DNA from: Haloechinothrix alba
Lineage (GTDB): Bacteria; Actinomycetota; Actinomycetes; Mycobacteriales; Pseudonocardiaceae
Length of the DNA stretch: 64,000 bases
Assembly (NCBI RefSeq): GCF_900188115.1
Contig: NZ_FZNW01000007.1
Span: 124,001 to 188,000, forward strand
Direction of reading: 5' to 3'
Positions 1 to 9,055 of this stretch are shown one piece after another. The notes below the pieces were generated by a model. It was not told the origin of the DNA. It made no database searches and worked only from the letters and a program-made list of their open reading frames with translations. The translations under genes were made by a program, and so were the position numbers. Every line of letters begins with the position of its first letter. Position 1 is the first letter of the stretch.

Positions 1-2
1 AC

Positions 3-836
3 GGCGGTGGTCCCGCAGTGGCGAGCGCGGTGCTGGATGCGGTGGCGAGCTACCGCAACCCGGACGGCGGGCTCGGCCACGGCCTGGAACCCGATGCCCA
101 GGATCCGGCGAGCCAGCCGCTCGCCGTGGACTTCGGGCTGGAGATCGTCGAGCAGGTTCTCGACGCACCCGGTGGCCGGGACGCCGCCGTGTGCGAGCGC
201 GCCGGGACGCTGGCCGCGGGGGTGCTTCCGTTCCTCGAGTCGGTCACCGCGCCGGGCGGTGGGGTGCCGATCGTGCTGCCGTCTGTGGCCGCGCATCCCC
301 GTGCCGAGCACTGGGGGGACGGGCGGTTCCCTGCCGGTCTCAACCCCACGGCCGGTATCGCCGCGCGGCTGCGCCGTGCCGGTGTGCGCGGGGCGTGGCT
401 GGACGCGGCCGAGGAGTACTGCCGCCGCGAGATCGACGCGTTGGACGCAGCGGTGGACGCGCACACCGTGTCGAACGTGCTGTGCTTCCTCGACCATCAT
501 CCCGACCGGGAATGGGCCCCGGAATGGGCCCCGGAATGGGCTCAGCAGTGCCGTGCGACGCTGTTGAGCCGGATGGGGGAGTGGAGTCTGTTCCACCTCT
601 ACCCTGGTGAGGGCTACGGCCTGAGCCCGCTGGACCTCGCCGCGACTCCCGCGCATCCGCTGCGGAGCGCGTTCCCCGCCGACGCCGTCGCCGCGCATCT
701 CGACGTGCTCGCCGCCGCGCAGCAGGAGGACGGCGGCTGGCCGCTGTCCTGGCAGCCGCCGGGCGTGGCCGCCGAGCTCGCCTGGCGCGGTGCGCTCACC
801 CTGCGTGCCCTGCGCATCCTGACGGCCACCCCATGA
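3..836 (+). CDS. Unknown protein with toroid-type repeats, 5' end outside the window
   Basis: The frame is open from base 3, so the true start lies upstream; the GTG at 18 is only the first possible start inside the window. Visible features are an early NPDGGLGHGLEPD segment and a late QQEDGGWPLSWQ segment. These resemble the Q-x-x-D-G-G-W repeats of prenyltransferase/terpene-cyclase-like alpha/alpha toroids. No catalytic DxDD is seen. A 12-nt in-frame tandem duplication at 510-542 encodes EWAP-EWAP-EWAQ. I know such proteins only as conserved actinobacterial hypotheticals and assign no function. Confidence 0.7.
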   Translation, partial: GGGPAVASAVLDAVASYRNPDGGLGHGLEPDAQDPASQPLAVDFGLEIVEQVLDAPGGRDAAVCERAGTLAAGVLPFLESVTAPGGGVPIVLPSVAAHPRAEHWGDGRFPAGLNPTAGIAARLRRAGVRGAWLDAAEEYCRREIDALDAAVDAHTVSNVLCFLDHHPDREWAPEWAPEWAQQCRATLLSRMGEWSLFHLYPGEGYGLSPLDLAATPAHPLRSAFPADAVAAHLDVLAAAQQEDGGWPLSWQPPGVAAELAWRGALTLRALRILTATP

Positions 837-839
837 TGT

Positions 840-922
840 GGGCTGAATGACGCTTTCAGTCCGTCATGCGGAGTGAATGACGCATTCAGCTCGCCAAGTG
901 GACTGAAAGCGTCATTCAGCCC
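840..922. repeat. Nested hairpin built from TGAATGACGC(T/A)TTCA repeats
   Basis: Two perfect 23-nt arms (840-862 and 900-922) face each other, each containing TGAATGACGCTTTCA or its complement. A third, self-complementary copy (TGAATGACGCATTCA) sits in the loop near 874-888. It follows the stop at 836 directly and probably terminates that gene. The same core occurs at the lutC 3' end at 15264-15316, so this is a dispersed repeat and not a private terminator. Confidence 0.75.
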
Positions 923-956
923 ATCGGACCGTCTTCCGTTCGCGGGGTGGTGGCGC

Positions 957-1000
957 TAGGATAAATTACTGAACGGGCGGTCGGTAATTCGTGTGGGAGG
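957..1000 (+). promoter_or_regulatory. paa promoter with PaaR-type operator
   Basis: Bases 968-989 match the 22-bp actinobacterial PaaR (TetR family) consensus ACTnACCGnnCGnnCGGTnAGT, quoted from memory of the Corynebacterium work, at all but two defined positions. It lies just downstream of a TAGGAT -10-like hexamer (957-962), where repressor binding would block transcription. GGGAGG at 995-1000 is the ribosome-binding site for the GTG at 1008. No paaR gene is visible in the window. Confidence 0.65.
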
Positions 1001-1007
1001 CTCTGAG

Positions 1008-3056
1008 GTGAGCGATTCCGTGGGGCTGGTGCGCAGCTATGTCCAGGGTCGGTGGCAGGCGCCCGAGGACGAGGGCACGCCGGTGTACCACGCGGCGACC
1101 GGGGCTGAGGTCGCGCGCGTGTCGGCCACCGGCATCGACAAGGCCGCCGCGGTGGAGTACGGCCGCCGGGTCGGCGGGCCTGCCCTGCGGGAGCTGACCT
1201 TCCACCAGCGCGGAGCGCTGCTCAAGGCACTCGGTTCCTACCTGCGCGAACACCGCGAAGGACTGTACGAGCGCTCGACGTGGACCGGCGCGACGCGCGG
1301 TGACGCGAAGTTCGACGTCGACGGGGGTATCGGCGTGCTGCTCGGCTACGCGAGCAAGGCCAAGCGGGAGCTGCCGAACGATACCGTCTACACCGAGGGG
1401 GCCGTCGAGCCGCTCGGCAAGGGCGGCAGCTTCCTCGGCCAGCACGTCGCCACGCCGTTGCACGGGGTGGCGGTGCAGATCAACGCGTTCAACTTTCCCG
1501 TGTGGGGGCCACTGGAGAAGCTGGCTCCGGCGTTCCTCGCCGGCATGCCCAGCGTGATCAAACCCGCGGGCCCCACCGCCTACCTCACCGCGCGCCTCGT
1601 GGAGCTGATCGCCGAGTCGGGGCTGCTGCCCGACGGTGCCGTCCAGCTGATCTGCGGGGGAGCCGGCGAGCTGCTCGAACAGGTCGGCCCGCAGGACGTG
1701 GTGTCGTTCACCGGGTCGGCTGCCACCGCCCAGAAGGTGCGCACACACCCGACGCTGGTACGCAACGCCGTGCGGTTCAACGCCGAGGCGGACTCGCTGA
1801 ACGTCTCGATCCTCGGACCGGAGTCCGGGCCCGGCACCGCCGAGTTCGACCTGTACGTGCGGCAGCTGGTGACCGAGATGACGGTCAAGGCCGGGCAGAA
1901 GTGCACAGCCATCCGCAGGGCCGTCGTGCCGGAAGCGTTGATCGAGCCGGTGACCGAGGCCGTCGTGGAGCGCCTGCGGGGAGTCACTGTCGGGCATCCC
2001 GCCGACCCGTCGGTGGGAATGGGGCCGCTGGTGAGTACCGAGCAGCGTGCCGAGGTGCGCCGCTCGTTGAAGGCACTGTGCGACGCGGGCCGGGTGGTCT
2101 ACGGCGATCCCGAGTCGGTCGAGGTCACCGGCGCAGACGCCGAGCGGGGAGCGTTCGTCTCACCGGTGCTGCGCCGCGCGGACGACCCCGAGCGCGCCGA
2201 GCCGCACGAGGTGGAGGCTTTCGGGCCGGTGGCAACGCTGATCCCGTACTCGTCGGCCGCGGACGCCGTCGACCTCGCCGCGCGCGGCGGTGGCAGCCTG
2301 GCGGGCTCGGTGGTCACCTCCGACGCGGAGTTCGCGCGGGAGGTCGTCGTCGGCGCGGCGCCGTGGCACGGTCGCCTGCTGGTGCTGGACGAGTCGAACG
2401 CGGCCGAGTCGACCGGCCACGGATCGCCGCTGCCTGCGCTGGTGCACGGTGGTCCCGGTCGCGCGGGCGGCGGCGAGGAGCTCGGCGGGGTGCGCGGCAT
2501 CCTGCACCACATGCAGCGCACCGCCGTGCAGGCCGGCCCCGACGTGCTGACGGCTGTGACGGGACGCTGGATGCCGGGGGCGAGCAGGACGGTCTCGCAG
2601 ACCCATCCCTTCCGCAAGTCGCTGGCGCAGCTGCGGGTCGGCGACGCGGTGGTCGCCGGACCGCGCACGGTCACGGCCGAGGACGTCGCGCACTTCGCGG
2701 AGTTCACGGGCGACACCTTCTACGCCCATACCGATAAGGACGCTGCGGAAGCCAATCCGCTGTTCGGCGGGATCGTGGCGCACGGCTACCTCGTGGTGTC
2801 GTTCGCGGCCGGGTTGTTCGTCGCCCCGGAGCCGGGGCCGGTGCTGGCCAACTACGGGTTGGAGAACCTGCGGTTTCTGACCCCGGTCAAACCCGGTGAC
2901 GAGCTGACCGTCTCGTTGACGTGCAAGCAGATCACCTCGCGGACCGACGCCGACTACGGCGAGGTGCGGTGGGACACCGATGTCACCAACCAGGACGGTG
3001 ACTCGGTCGCCAAGTACGACGTGTTGACCATGGTCGCCAAGGAGAACCCGGCATGA
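1008..3056 (+). CDS. paaZ: PaaZ: oxepin-CoA hydrolase / 3-oxo-5,6-dehydrosuberyl-CoA semialdehyde dehydrogenase
   Basis: This bifunctional ring-opening enzyme acts on the oxepin-CoA made by PaaABCE and PaaG. It has 682 residues, the usual length. The N-terminal ALDH domain (about 1-520) shows the catalytic cysteine in [12 protein letters not shown] and the family segment NAEADSLN. The C-terminal MaoC/hotdog hydratase domain (about 540-680) carries [11 protein letters not shown], with the Asp and His expected at its active site. GTG 1008 is preferred over the in-frame GTG 993 because GGGAGG sits 7 nt before it. It is the first gene of a six-gene operon and overlaps paaA by ATGA. In many organisms paaZ is last or unlinked; here it leads. 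Confidence 0.93.
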   Translation: MSDSVGLVRSYVQGRWQAPEDEGTPVYHAATGAEVARVSATGIDKAAAVEYGRRVGGPALRELTFHQRGALLKALGSYLREHREGLYERSTWTGATRGDAKFDVDGGIGVLLGYASKAKRELPNDTVYTEGAVEPLGKGGSFLGQHVATPLHGVAVQINAFNFPVWGPLEKLAPAFLAGMPSVIKPAGPTAYLTARLVELIAESGLLPDGAVQLICGGAGELLEQVGPQDVVSFTGSAATAQKVRTHPTLVRNAVRFNAEADSLNVSILGPESGPGTAEFDLYVRQLVTEMTVKAGQKCTAIRRAVVPEALIEPVTEAVVERLRGVTVGHPADPSVGMGPLVSTEQRAEVRRSLKALCDAGRVVYGDPESVEVTGADAERGAFVSPVLRRADDPERAEPHEVEAFGPVATLIPYSSAADAVDLAARGGGSLAGSVVTSDAEFAREVVVGAAPWHGRLLVLDESNAAESTGHGSPLPALVHGGPGRAGGGEELGGVRGILHHMQRTAVQAGPDVLTAVTGRWMPGASRTVSQTHPFRKSLAQLRVGDAVVAGPRTVTAEDVAHFAEFTGDTFYAHTDKDAAEANPLFGGIVAHGYLVVSFAAGLFVAPEPGPVLANYGLENLRFLTPVKPGDELTVSLTCKQITSRTDADYGEVRWDTDVTNQDGDSVAKYDVLTMVAKENPA

Positions 3057-4027
3057 CCACGACGGAACCGGACCAGAGCGAGCTGGAACGGCAGTTCGAG
3101 GACACGATCGGCAGGGACCAGCGGATCGAGCCGCGGGACTGGATGCCGGAGGGGTACCGCTCGACGCTGGTGCGCCAGATCGCCCAGCACGCCCACTCGG
3201 AGATCATCGGGATGCAGCCCGAGGCGAACTGGATCACCAGGGCACCCTCGCTGCGGCGGAAGGCGATCCTCCTGGCCAAGGTGCAGGACGAGGCGGGGCA
3301 CGGGTTGTACCTGTACTCGGCTACCGAGACGCTCGGGGCGGACCGGTCGGAGCTGACCGGCAAGCTGATCAGCGGCAAGCAGAAGTACTCCTCGATCTTC
3401 AACTACCCGACGTTGACCTTCGCCGATGTCGGGGTGATCGGCTGGCTGGTCGACGGAGCGGCGATCTGCAACCAGGTGCCGTTGTGCCGCTGCTCGTACG
3501 GGCCGTACGCGCGGGCGATGATCCGGATCTGCAAGGAGGAGTCGTTCCACCAGCGGCAGGGCTACGAGCTGTTGATGACGATGATGCGTGGCACGCCGGG
3601 GCAGCGGCGGATGGTGCAGGAGGCCACCGACCGCTGGTGGTGGCCGTCGCTGATGATGTTCGGTCCGCCGGACGGCGACTCACCCAACACCGCGCAGTCG
3701 ATGGCCTGGAAGATCAAGCGGCACACCAACGACGAGCTTCGCCAGCGCTTTGTCGATATGACGGTGCCGCAGGCGGAAGCCCTCGGCGTCACGCTGCCCG
3801 ATCCCGACCTGCGGTGGAACGCCGAGCGCGGGCACTACGACTTCGGTGAGATCGACTGGACCGAGTTCACCGCCGTGGTCAAGGGCAACGGTCCCTGCAA
3901 CGCGCAGCGGGTCGCGCAGCGCAGGCACGCGCACGAGGGGGGCTCCTGGGTGCGCGAGGCCGCGGCCTCGCACGCGCAGAAGCAGGAGGCCCGACGGCGG
4001 GTCCGGCAGGGGGAGGGAGCGGCATGA
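3053..4027 (+). CDS. paaA: PaaA: phenylacetyl-CoA 1,2-epoxidase catalytic subunit
   Basis: This is the di-iron oxygenase subunit of the PaaABCE multicomponent monooxygenase, which epoxidises the ring of phenylacetyl-CoA. It has 324 residues. Two E-x2-H metal-ligand motifs are visible, [12 protein letters not shown] and [11 protein letters not shown], as expected of a ferritin-like bacterial multicomponent monooxygenase. The ATGA overlaps with paaZ upstream and paaB downstream imply translational coupling and fixed stoichiometry. Confidence 0.95.
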   Translation: MTTTEPDQSELERQFEDTIGRDQRIEPRDWMPEGYRSTLVRQIAQHAHSEIIGMQPEANWITRAPSLRRKAILLAKVQDEAGHGLYLYSATETLGADRSELTGKLISGKQKYSSIFNYPTLTFADVGVIGWLVDGAAICNQVPLCRCSYGPYARAMIRICKEESFHQRQGYELLMTMMRGTPGQRRMVQEATDRWWWPSLMMFGPPDGDSPNTAQSMAWKIKRHTNDELRQRFVDMTVPQAEALGVTLPDPDLRWNAERGHYDFGEIDWTEFTAVVKGNGPCNAQRVAQRRHAHEGGSWVREAAASHAQKQEARRRVRQGEGAA

Positions 4028-4341
4028 GCGGGCAGGCTGGCGAGCGCAGCGACGCGAGCGGCGCGCAGTGGCCGCTGTACGAGGTGTTCGTACGCAGCAA
4101 GCGAGGGTTGAACCACGTGCACGTGGGCTCGTTGCGTGCCGCCGACGAGCGGATGGCGTTGCGCCACGCACGCGACGTCTACACCCGCCGCAACGAGGGT
4201 GTGAGTATCTGGGTGGTCGCCGCGGCCGATATCACCGCATCCAGCCCGGACGAGAAGGACCCGTTCTTCGCGCCGAGCGGCGACAAGGTGTACCGGCATC
4301 CGACCTTCTACGACATTCCCGACGACGTGCCGCACATGTGA
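4024..4341 (+). CDS. paaB: PaaB: phenylacetyl-CoA epoxidase small subunit
   Basis: The protein has 105 residues and is typical of PaaB. The conserved opening [21 protein letters not shown] and the [18 protein letters not shown] segment are present. PaaB is the non-catalytic bridging subunit of the PaaAC core. The N-terminus has about ten extra Ser/Gly/Arg-rich residues before the conserved part. It starts within the paaA stop (ATGA). Confidence 0.93.
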   Translation: MSGQAGERSDASGAQWPLYEVFVRSKRGLNHVHVGSLRAADERMALRHARDVYTRRNEGVSIWVVAAADITASSPDEKDPFFAPSGDKVYRHPTFYDIPDDVPHM

Positions 4342-4355
4342 GGGGGTGGCGCGCT

Positions 4356-5237
4356 GTGTCCTTCGACAACGCCTACGAGGCGATCACCGAGCAGAACGAC
4401 GCACGCTGGGCGTTCGGGACCGGGTTCGACAGCCCGCTGTCCGGTGTGGACTCCGAGCTGCCCGAAGGGGTGGATCGCGCGGACCTCGCCGCCTACAGCC
4501 TGATGCTCGCCGACGACGCCCTTGTCGTCTCGCACCGCCTGCAGCAGTGGTGCACGCACGCTCCGGAGCTCGAGGAGGAGGTCGCGCTGGCCAACATCGC
4601 GCTGGACCTGCTCGGCCAGGCCCGGATGCTGTACTCCCGCGCGGGCCAGGCCGAGGGCGGCGACCGCGCCGAGGACGACTACGCGTACTTCCGCACCGAG
4701 TCCGAGTTCGGCAACGTGCGGCTGGCCGAGCTCGCCCAGCCGGATTTCGCGTTCCTGGTCGCGACCCTGCTGGTGTTCACGACATGGCGGCTGGCGCTGC
4801 TGCAGCGGATGACGGGCTCGCGCGACCCGGTGCTCGCCGCGATCGCGGCCAAGGGCATCAAGGAGGTCACCTACCACCGTGACTACGCGGCCCAGTGGGT
4901 GGTCCGGCTCGGGGACGGCACCGACTACTCGCGGCAGCGGATGCGCGACGCGCTCGAGGCCGTGTGGCCGTACGTGGACGAGCTCTTCGCCACGCATCCT
5001 GTCGAGCGGCGGATGGCCGAGGCCGGCGTGGGCGCCGACCCGGCGTCGCTGCGCGACGAGTGCGCCGCGGTGTTCGGCACGGTGCTGGAGAGCGCGACGC
5101 TCGAGGTGCCGCAGGTGTCGCCACGAGCCGGGGTCGCCGGACGCGCGGGCAGGCACGGCGTGCACACCGAGTCCATGGGCTACCTGGTTGCGGAGCTGCA
5201 GTCGGTGGCGAGGGCGTACCCGGAGGCGACATGGTGA
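4356..5237 (+). CDS. paaC: PaaC: phenylacetyl-CoA epoxidase structural subunit
   Basis: This 293-residue ferritin-fold subunit pairs with PaaA. The conserved stretches YSLMLADDALVVSHRLQQW and ANIALDLLGQARML mark PaaC, which lacks a full metal site. The GTG start at 4356 follows a purine-rich GAGGGGG and starts directly with the conserved N-terminus. A much longer in-frame extension into paaB has no family similarity and is rejected. The 3' end overlaps paaD by 7 nt. Confidence 0.93.
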   Translation: MSFDNAYEAITEQNDARWAFGTGFDSPLSGVDSELPEGVDRADLAAYSLMLADDALVVSHRLQQWCTHAPELEEEVALANIALDLLGQARMLYSRAGQAEGGDRAEDDYAYFRTESEFGNVRLAELAQPDFAFLVATLLVFTTWRLALLQRMTGSRDPVLAAIAAKGIKEVTYHRDYAAQWVVRLGDGTDYSRQRMRDALEAVWPYVDELFATHPVERRMAEAGVGADPASLRDECAAVFGTVLESATLEVPQVSPRAGVAGRAGRHGVHTESMGYLVAELQSVARAYPEATW

Positions 5238-5746
5238 CCACCCAGGAGCACGCCCGCGCCGTGGCCGCGCGCGTGACCGACCCCGAGCTGCCCATGCTCA
5301 CCCTGGACGACCTGGGTGTACTGCGCGACGTCACGGTCACGGGGGACGGGGTGGTCGTGACGATCACCCCGACCTACTCGGGCTGCCCGGCGCTGGAGGC
5401 CATGCGCGACGATCTGGTCGGCGAGCTGCGGGTAGCCGGGTACCGGGACGTGACCGTACGCACCGTGTTGCATCCCCCGTGGAGCAGCGACTGGATCTCC
5501 GAGGACGGCAGGCGCAAGCTCGCCGAGGCCGGCATCGCACCACCGGGCCCCGCGCCCGCGCACGGCCAAGGCCCGATCCCGGTGACCCTGCACACACCCC
5601 GCAGCCAGGTGCCGAGCGACGTGTGCTGCCCGTGGTGCGGCAGCGCGGAGACCTCGGAGATCTCCAGGTTCGGCGCCACGGCATGCAGGGCACTGCGCAG
5701 ATGCTCGACCTGCGCCGAACCCTTCGAACACGTCAAGGAGATCTGA
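5231..5746 (+). CDS. paaD: PaaD: Fe-S/metal maturation factor of the epoxidase
   Basis: The protein has 171 residues. The N-terminal MIP18/DUF59 domain (LTLDDLGVLRDVTV, TPTYSGCPAL) is followed by a C-terminal zinc-ribbon with CCPWCGS and CSTC. PaaD is needed for epoxidase activity and is thought to help cofactor assembly rather than catalysis. ATG 5231 lies inside the paaC coding end, consistent with coupled translation. Confidence 0.92.
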   Translation: MVTTQEHARAVAARVTDPELPMLTLDDLGVLRDVTVTGDGVVVTITPTYSGCPALEAMRDDLVGELRVAGYRDVTVRTVLHPPWSSDWISEDGRRKLAEAGIAPPGPAPAHGQGPIPVTLHTPRSQVPSDVCCPWCGSAETSEISRFGATACRALRRCSTCAEPFEHVKEI

Positions 5747-5747
5747 G

Positions 5748-6830
5748 GTGACCGCCAGTACCAGCACCCGGACGCGCGTGCGGTTCCACACGCTCACCGT
5801 CGCCGAGGTGGAGCGCCTCTGCGCAGACGCGGTCGCGGTCAGTTTCGACGTGCCTGCCGAGCTGGCCTCCGACTACGCGTTCCGCCCCGGTCAGTCCGTG
5901 GTGGTGCGGCGCACGGTGGACGGCCGGGAGCAGCGCCGCAACTACTCGATCTGCGCCCCCGCCGGGGCCAGGCCCAGGATCGGGGTGCGCGAGATCGCCG
6001 GCGGGGAGTTCTCCCCGTGGCTGGTGCACCGGTTGCGGCCGGGGGAGCGTCTCGAGGTCTCCACCCCGACGGGATCGTTCACCCCGGACACCGCGTCCGC
6101 CGCGCACCACGTGCTTGTGGTGGCGGGGGCGGGCATCACGCCTGCACTGTCCATCGCCGCCTCGGTTCTCGCGGACGGGCGCAGCACGGTCACCCTGCTC
6201 TACGGCAACCGGCGGAGTGACACCGTGATGTTCGCCGACGAGCTGGCCGACCTCAAGGACCGCTACCCGGAGCGTTTCGAGCTGGTCCACGTGCTGTCCA
6301 GGGAGCCGCGCGAGTCCGAGCTGCTGACCGGCAGGCTGGACGGGACCAAGCTGCGCGAGCTGGTCCCGGAGCTGATGCGCGTGCCGGAGGTCGACCACTG
6401 GTGGCTGTGCGGCCCGTTCGGGATGGTGACGGAGGCGGAGGGCGTGCTGGACCAGTGGGGTGTACCCGGCGAGAGGGTGCATCACGAGCTGTTCTATGTC
6501 GGGGAGGAGCCCCCCGAACCGGAGCGGCACGTCGAGCAGGCGATGTCGGGCGCAAGCACCGAGGTCACCGTGATCCTGGACGGCAGGTCGACCACAACGG
6601 CGGTCTCGCGGGAGACCCCGATCCTGGACGGTGCCCAGCGAAGCCGCCCCGACCTGCCGTTCGCCTGCAAGGGCGGGGTGTGCGGCACGTGCCGGGCGAA
6701 GCTCGTCGACGGCACCGGATACATGCGACGGAACTTCGCGCTCGAGCAGTCCGAGGTGGACGACGGTTTCGTGCTCACATGCCAGACGCTGCCCACATCC
6801 GAGCGCGTCACCGTCGACTACGACACGTAG
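5748..6830 (+). CDS. paaE: PaaE: NADPH-dependent reductase of the epoxidase
   Basis: The protein has 360 residues. A ferredoxin-NADP reductase module comes first (FAD-binding RNYSICAP, NAD-binding VVAGAGITPALS), then a plant-type 2Fe-2S domain with CKGGVCGTCRAK and a distal Cys in VLTCQTL. It passes electrons from NADPH to PaaA. It starts with GTG one base after the paaD stop and ends the operon. A convergent gene begins at 6831, immediately after its stop, with no room for a separate terminator. Confidence 0.94.
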   Translation: MTASTSTRTRVRFHTLTVAEVERLCADAVAVSFDVPAELASDYAFRPGQSVVVRRTVDGREQRRNYSICAPAGARPRIGVREIAGGEFSPWLVHRLRPGERLEVSTPTGSFTPDTASAAHHVLVVAGAGITPALSIAASVLADGRSTVTLLYGNRRSDTVMFADELADLKDRYPERFELVHVLSREPRESELLTGRLDGTKLRELVPELMRVPEVDHWWLCGPFGMVTEAEGVLDQWGVPGERVHHELFYVGEEPPEPERHVEQAMSGASTEVTVILDGRSTTTAVSRETPILDGAQRSRPDLPFACKGGVCGTCRAKLVDGTGYMRRNFALEQSEVDDGFVLTCQTLPTSERVTVDYDT

Positions 6831-8129
6831 CTAGAAGAGCGTGCGGACGGCGTCGACGACGCGGTCGGCGTCGTCGAGCACCGGGATCAGCTGCCACTTG
6901 TCGAACACGGTGCAGGGGTGGGACAGCCCCAGCTCGACGACATCACCGACGCCGAGCAGGCCGGGCTCGGTGTCGCAGAACCCGTGGTGGTCGTTGAGCT
7001 CGACGATCCGCGCCCTGCCGTCCAGCGGCTCGCGAACCCCCTCGCGATACATCGCGCGCGGCACGGGCAGGTCGATGTCGAACGAGACATCGCGCTTGCC
7101 GGCACCCAGCAATGACCGGCCCGGCTCCGGGCAGGACAGCACGCGAGCGAAGCAGGACAGCGCGGGACGCAGGGGGTCCCGGTCGGCCGCCGAGCGCAGC
7201 GGCGAGCTGCGCTCGTACAACAGGTCGTCGTGGGCGAGGTAGCAGCCGGACCGGACGATGAACCGCACCGGGCGAGACAGCAGCGGCATCGCGGCGAAGG
7301 CCCCGGCGACCAGGTCCGGGTAGGCGCTGCCGCCCGCCGTCACGAGCACCTCGTCGTTCGCAGCGAACACGCCGCGGGCGTCCGCCCGCACGACGAACTC
7401 GGTGAGCCGCGCCAGCCAGTCGCGGGCCACCTCGGGCGCCTGCCCGTCCCGGACCTGGGGCAGCGCACCCTCGTACCCTTCGATCCCGGCCAGCTCGAGC
7501 CGGGGACTTCCTGCGATGCGCTCGGCCAGCTCGAGCGCCTCGGCGGTGCCGCGTACCCCGGTGCGGCGCCCCGCGACGCCGAGCTCGAGCAGCACGGGCA
7601 ACGGGCGCTCGGCAGGCTCGAGGTGCCGCTCCAGCACCGTGAGCCCGTCGGAGGAGTCGACGAGGCAGAGGGGCTCGAAGTCCGGGTCGGCCAGCGTGTC
7701 GGCCAGCCAGCGGAGCTGGGCGGGCTCGACGACCTCGTTGGCGATGAGCACGCGGCCGACGCCGCAGGTGCGCATCACTCGTGCCTGGGCCACGGTGGCC
7801 GCGGTCAGCCCCCACGCGCCGTGGGCCAGCTGGGCCGACCACAGCCGGGGTGCCATCGTGGTCTTGCCGTGCGGGGCGAGCTCGACGCCGTGCTCGGTGC
7901 ACCATCTGGCGAATCGGTCGAGGTTGTGCGTCAGCGCGCTGTCCCGCAGCACGACAGCCGGCAGCCACAGGTCGTCCAGCTGCCAGCCTGCGGAGCGTGC
8001 CTCGGCGGCCGTCGCGGGGCTGGCAGGCAGGCTGCGCGCGGGTACCGGTTCCGCGTCGAGCTCGGCCAACCGCTGCGCGGGCAGGGCACCGCCCGGGTGG
8101 GGGCGCGGGGATCGTGCGGGGCCGGTCAT
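6831..8129 (-). CDS. PLP-dependent D-amino-acid deaminase / D-threonine-aldolase-like enzyme
   Basis: The protein has 432 residues. The alanine-racemase-type TIM barrel carries the PLP lysine in LAPHGKTTMAPRL. The C-terminal D-serine-dehydratase-like domain ends with FCDTEPGLLGVGDVVEL, whose GxHxC-like metal site is only partly recognisable (LNDHHGFCD). The family is DSD1/D-threonine aldolase-like. The start is set by GAGGAG 6 nt before the ATG. It is divergent from a KDPG-type aldolase, a recurrent actinobacterial pair. I infer handling of a D-amino acid or hydroxy-amino acid but not the substrate. Confidence 0.8.
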   Translation of the reverse strand: MTGPARSPRPHPGGALPAQRLAELDAEPVPARSLPASPATAAEARSAGWQLDDLWLPAVVLRDSALTHNLDRFARWCTEHGVELAPHGKTTMAPRLWSAQLAHGAWGLTAATVAQARVMRTCGVGRVLIANEVVEPAQLRWLADTLADPDFEPLCLVDSSDGLTVLERHLEPAERPLPVLLELGVAGRRTGVRGTAEALELAERIAGSPRLELAGIEGYEGALPQVRDGQAPEVARDWLARLTEFVVRADARGVFAANDEVLVTAGGSAYPDLVAGAFAAMPLLSRPVRFIVRSGCYLAHDDLLYERSSPLRSAADRDPLRPALSCFARVLSCPEPGRSLLGAGKRDVSFDIDLPVPRAMYREGVREPLDGRARIVELNDHHGFCDTEPGLLGVGDVVELGLSHPCTVFDKWQLIPVLDDADRVVDAVRTLF

Positions 8130-8288
8130 GCGCGTGCTCCTCGGGGAACGGGTTCGGCACGTCGGGAGCGACCCTGTTGCGTGGTCGCCAGTACAGTGTG
8201 CGACATTCGCGCCGAACGGGGCCGGTTGCTCGCCGGCCCCGTTCCCGCAGTGCGCCCCGAACACCAGCACCGGCCGTGAGGAGCTGGG

Positions 8289-8930
8289 ATGGATCCGACC
8301 ATGACACCTGCCACGGAACCCGTTCCGGACTGGACGGGGTTCTTCGCAGGCCATCTGGACCCCGTACCGCTCGTCGTGATACTTCGTGGACTGTCCGAGC
8401 GGGATGCGGTAGCCGCCGCGCACGAGGCATGGGACGCGGGAGTCCGACTTGTCGAGGTCACTCTCGAAAGCGAGGGAGGACCGGGGGTGCTCGACGCGGT
8501 CGTGCGTGCCGCCCCCGAGGGACTGCCCGTCGGTGCCGGCACCGTCACTACGCCCGAACGCCTCGACACGGCGGCGGAGGCGGGTGCCCGGTTCGCCGTC
8601 GCTCCCGGCCTCGACCCGGACACCGTGGCGGCCGCCGGACACCGCGGCATGCCGTTCCTGCCGGGTATCGCCACTCCGACCGAGGCAGGGCAGGCGCTGC
8701 GGCTCGGCGTCGCCACCGTGAAGGCATTCCCCGCATCGACCCTCGGGCCCGACTGGGTACGCGCGCTCGCCGGGCCGTTTCCCGAGCTACGCGTGCTCGT
8801 CACGGGCGGTGTCACCATCGACACCGCACCGGCGTTCCTGCGTGCGGGGGCCGCCGGTATCGGGGTCGGCGGTGCATTCACCGGCGGCGGGCTGGCCGGC
8901 CTGGTGCGGACCGTCCGGACGCCGGCGTGA
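8289..8930 (+). CDS. KDPG/KHG-type class I aldolase
   Basis: The protein has 213 residues, the normal size. The Eda signature is clear: VEVTLES with the catalytic Glu, PVGAGTVTT, and the Schiff-base lysine in TVKAFPAS. It cleaves 2-keto-3-deoxy-6-phosphogluconate or 4-hydroxy-2-oxoglutarate to pyruvate and an aldehyde. Its divergent pairing with a PLP deaminase favours amino- or hydroxy-acid catabolism over the Entner-Doudoroff route, which is inference. The ATG at 8289 follows GAGGAG; ATG 8301 is an alternative. Confidence 0.88.
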   Translation: MDPTMTPATEPVPDWTGFFAGHLDPVPLVVILRGLSERDAVAAAHEAWDAGVRLVEVTLESEGGPGVLDAVVRAAPEGLPVGAGTVTTPERLDTAAEAGARFAVAPGLDPDTVAAAGHRGMPFLPGIATPTEAGQALRLGVATVKAFPASTLGPDWVRALAGPFPELRVLVTGGVTIDTAPAFLRAGAAGIGVGGAFTGGGLAGLVRTVRTPA

Positions 8931-8954
8931 GGAGGTGCAGGCCGAGGCCGCCTC

Positions 8955-8980
8955 GGGAGCACGGCACGTGCCGTGCTCCC
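8955..8980. terminator. 26-bp perfect palindrome after the aldolase gene
   Basis: GGGAGCACGGCAC is followed directly by its exact complement. It lies between the convergent aldolase and metE genes and is likely a bidirectional terminator hairpin without a U-tract, as is common in actinobacteria. Confidence 0.7.
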
Positions 8981-8992
8981 GCCGGAGCGGGC

Positions 8993-9033
8993 CGTGGGAG
9001 GCCGGTCGGCTCGGCGGGGACCGGCCTCCCACG
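8993..9033. terminator. 15-bp perfect stem, second terminator before the metE 3' end
   Basis: The arms 8993-9007 and 9019-9033 are perfectly complementary around an 11-nt loop. Together with the adjacent palindrome at 8955-8980, the convergent junction has two tandem hairpins. Confidence 0.75.
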
Positions 9034-9055
9034 AGCTTCCACAAGCGCAGCTGCG

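Noticed and set aside
3846-4355. Long N-terminal extension of PaaC
   Set aside because: The extension overlaps paaA and paaB in another frame and has no PaaC similarity. GTG 4356 fits family length and ribosome-binding site.
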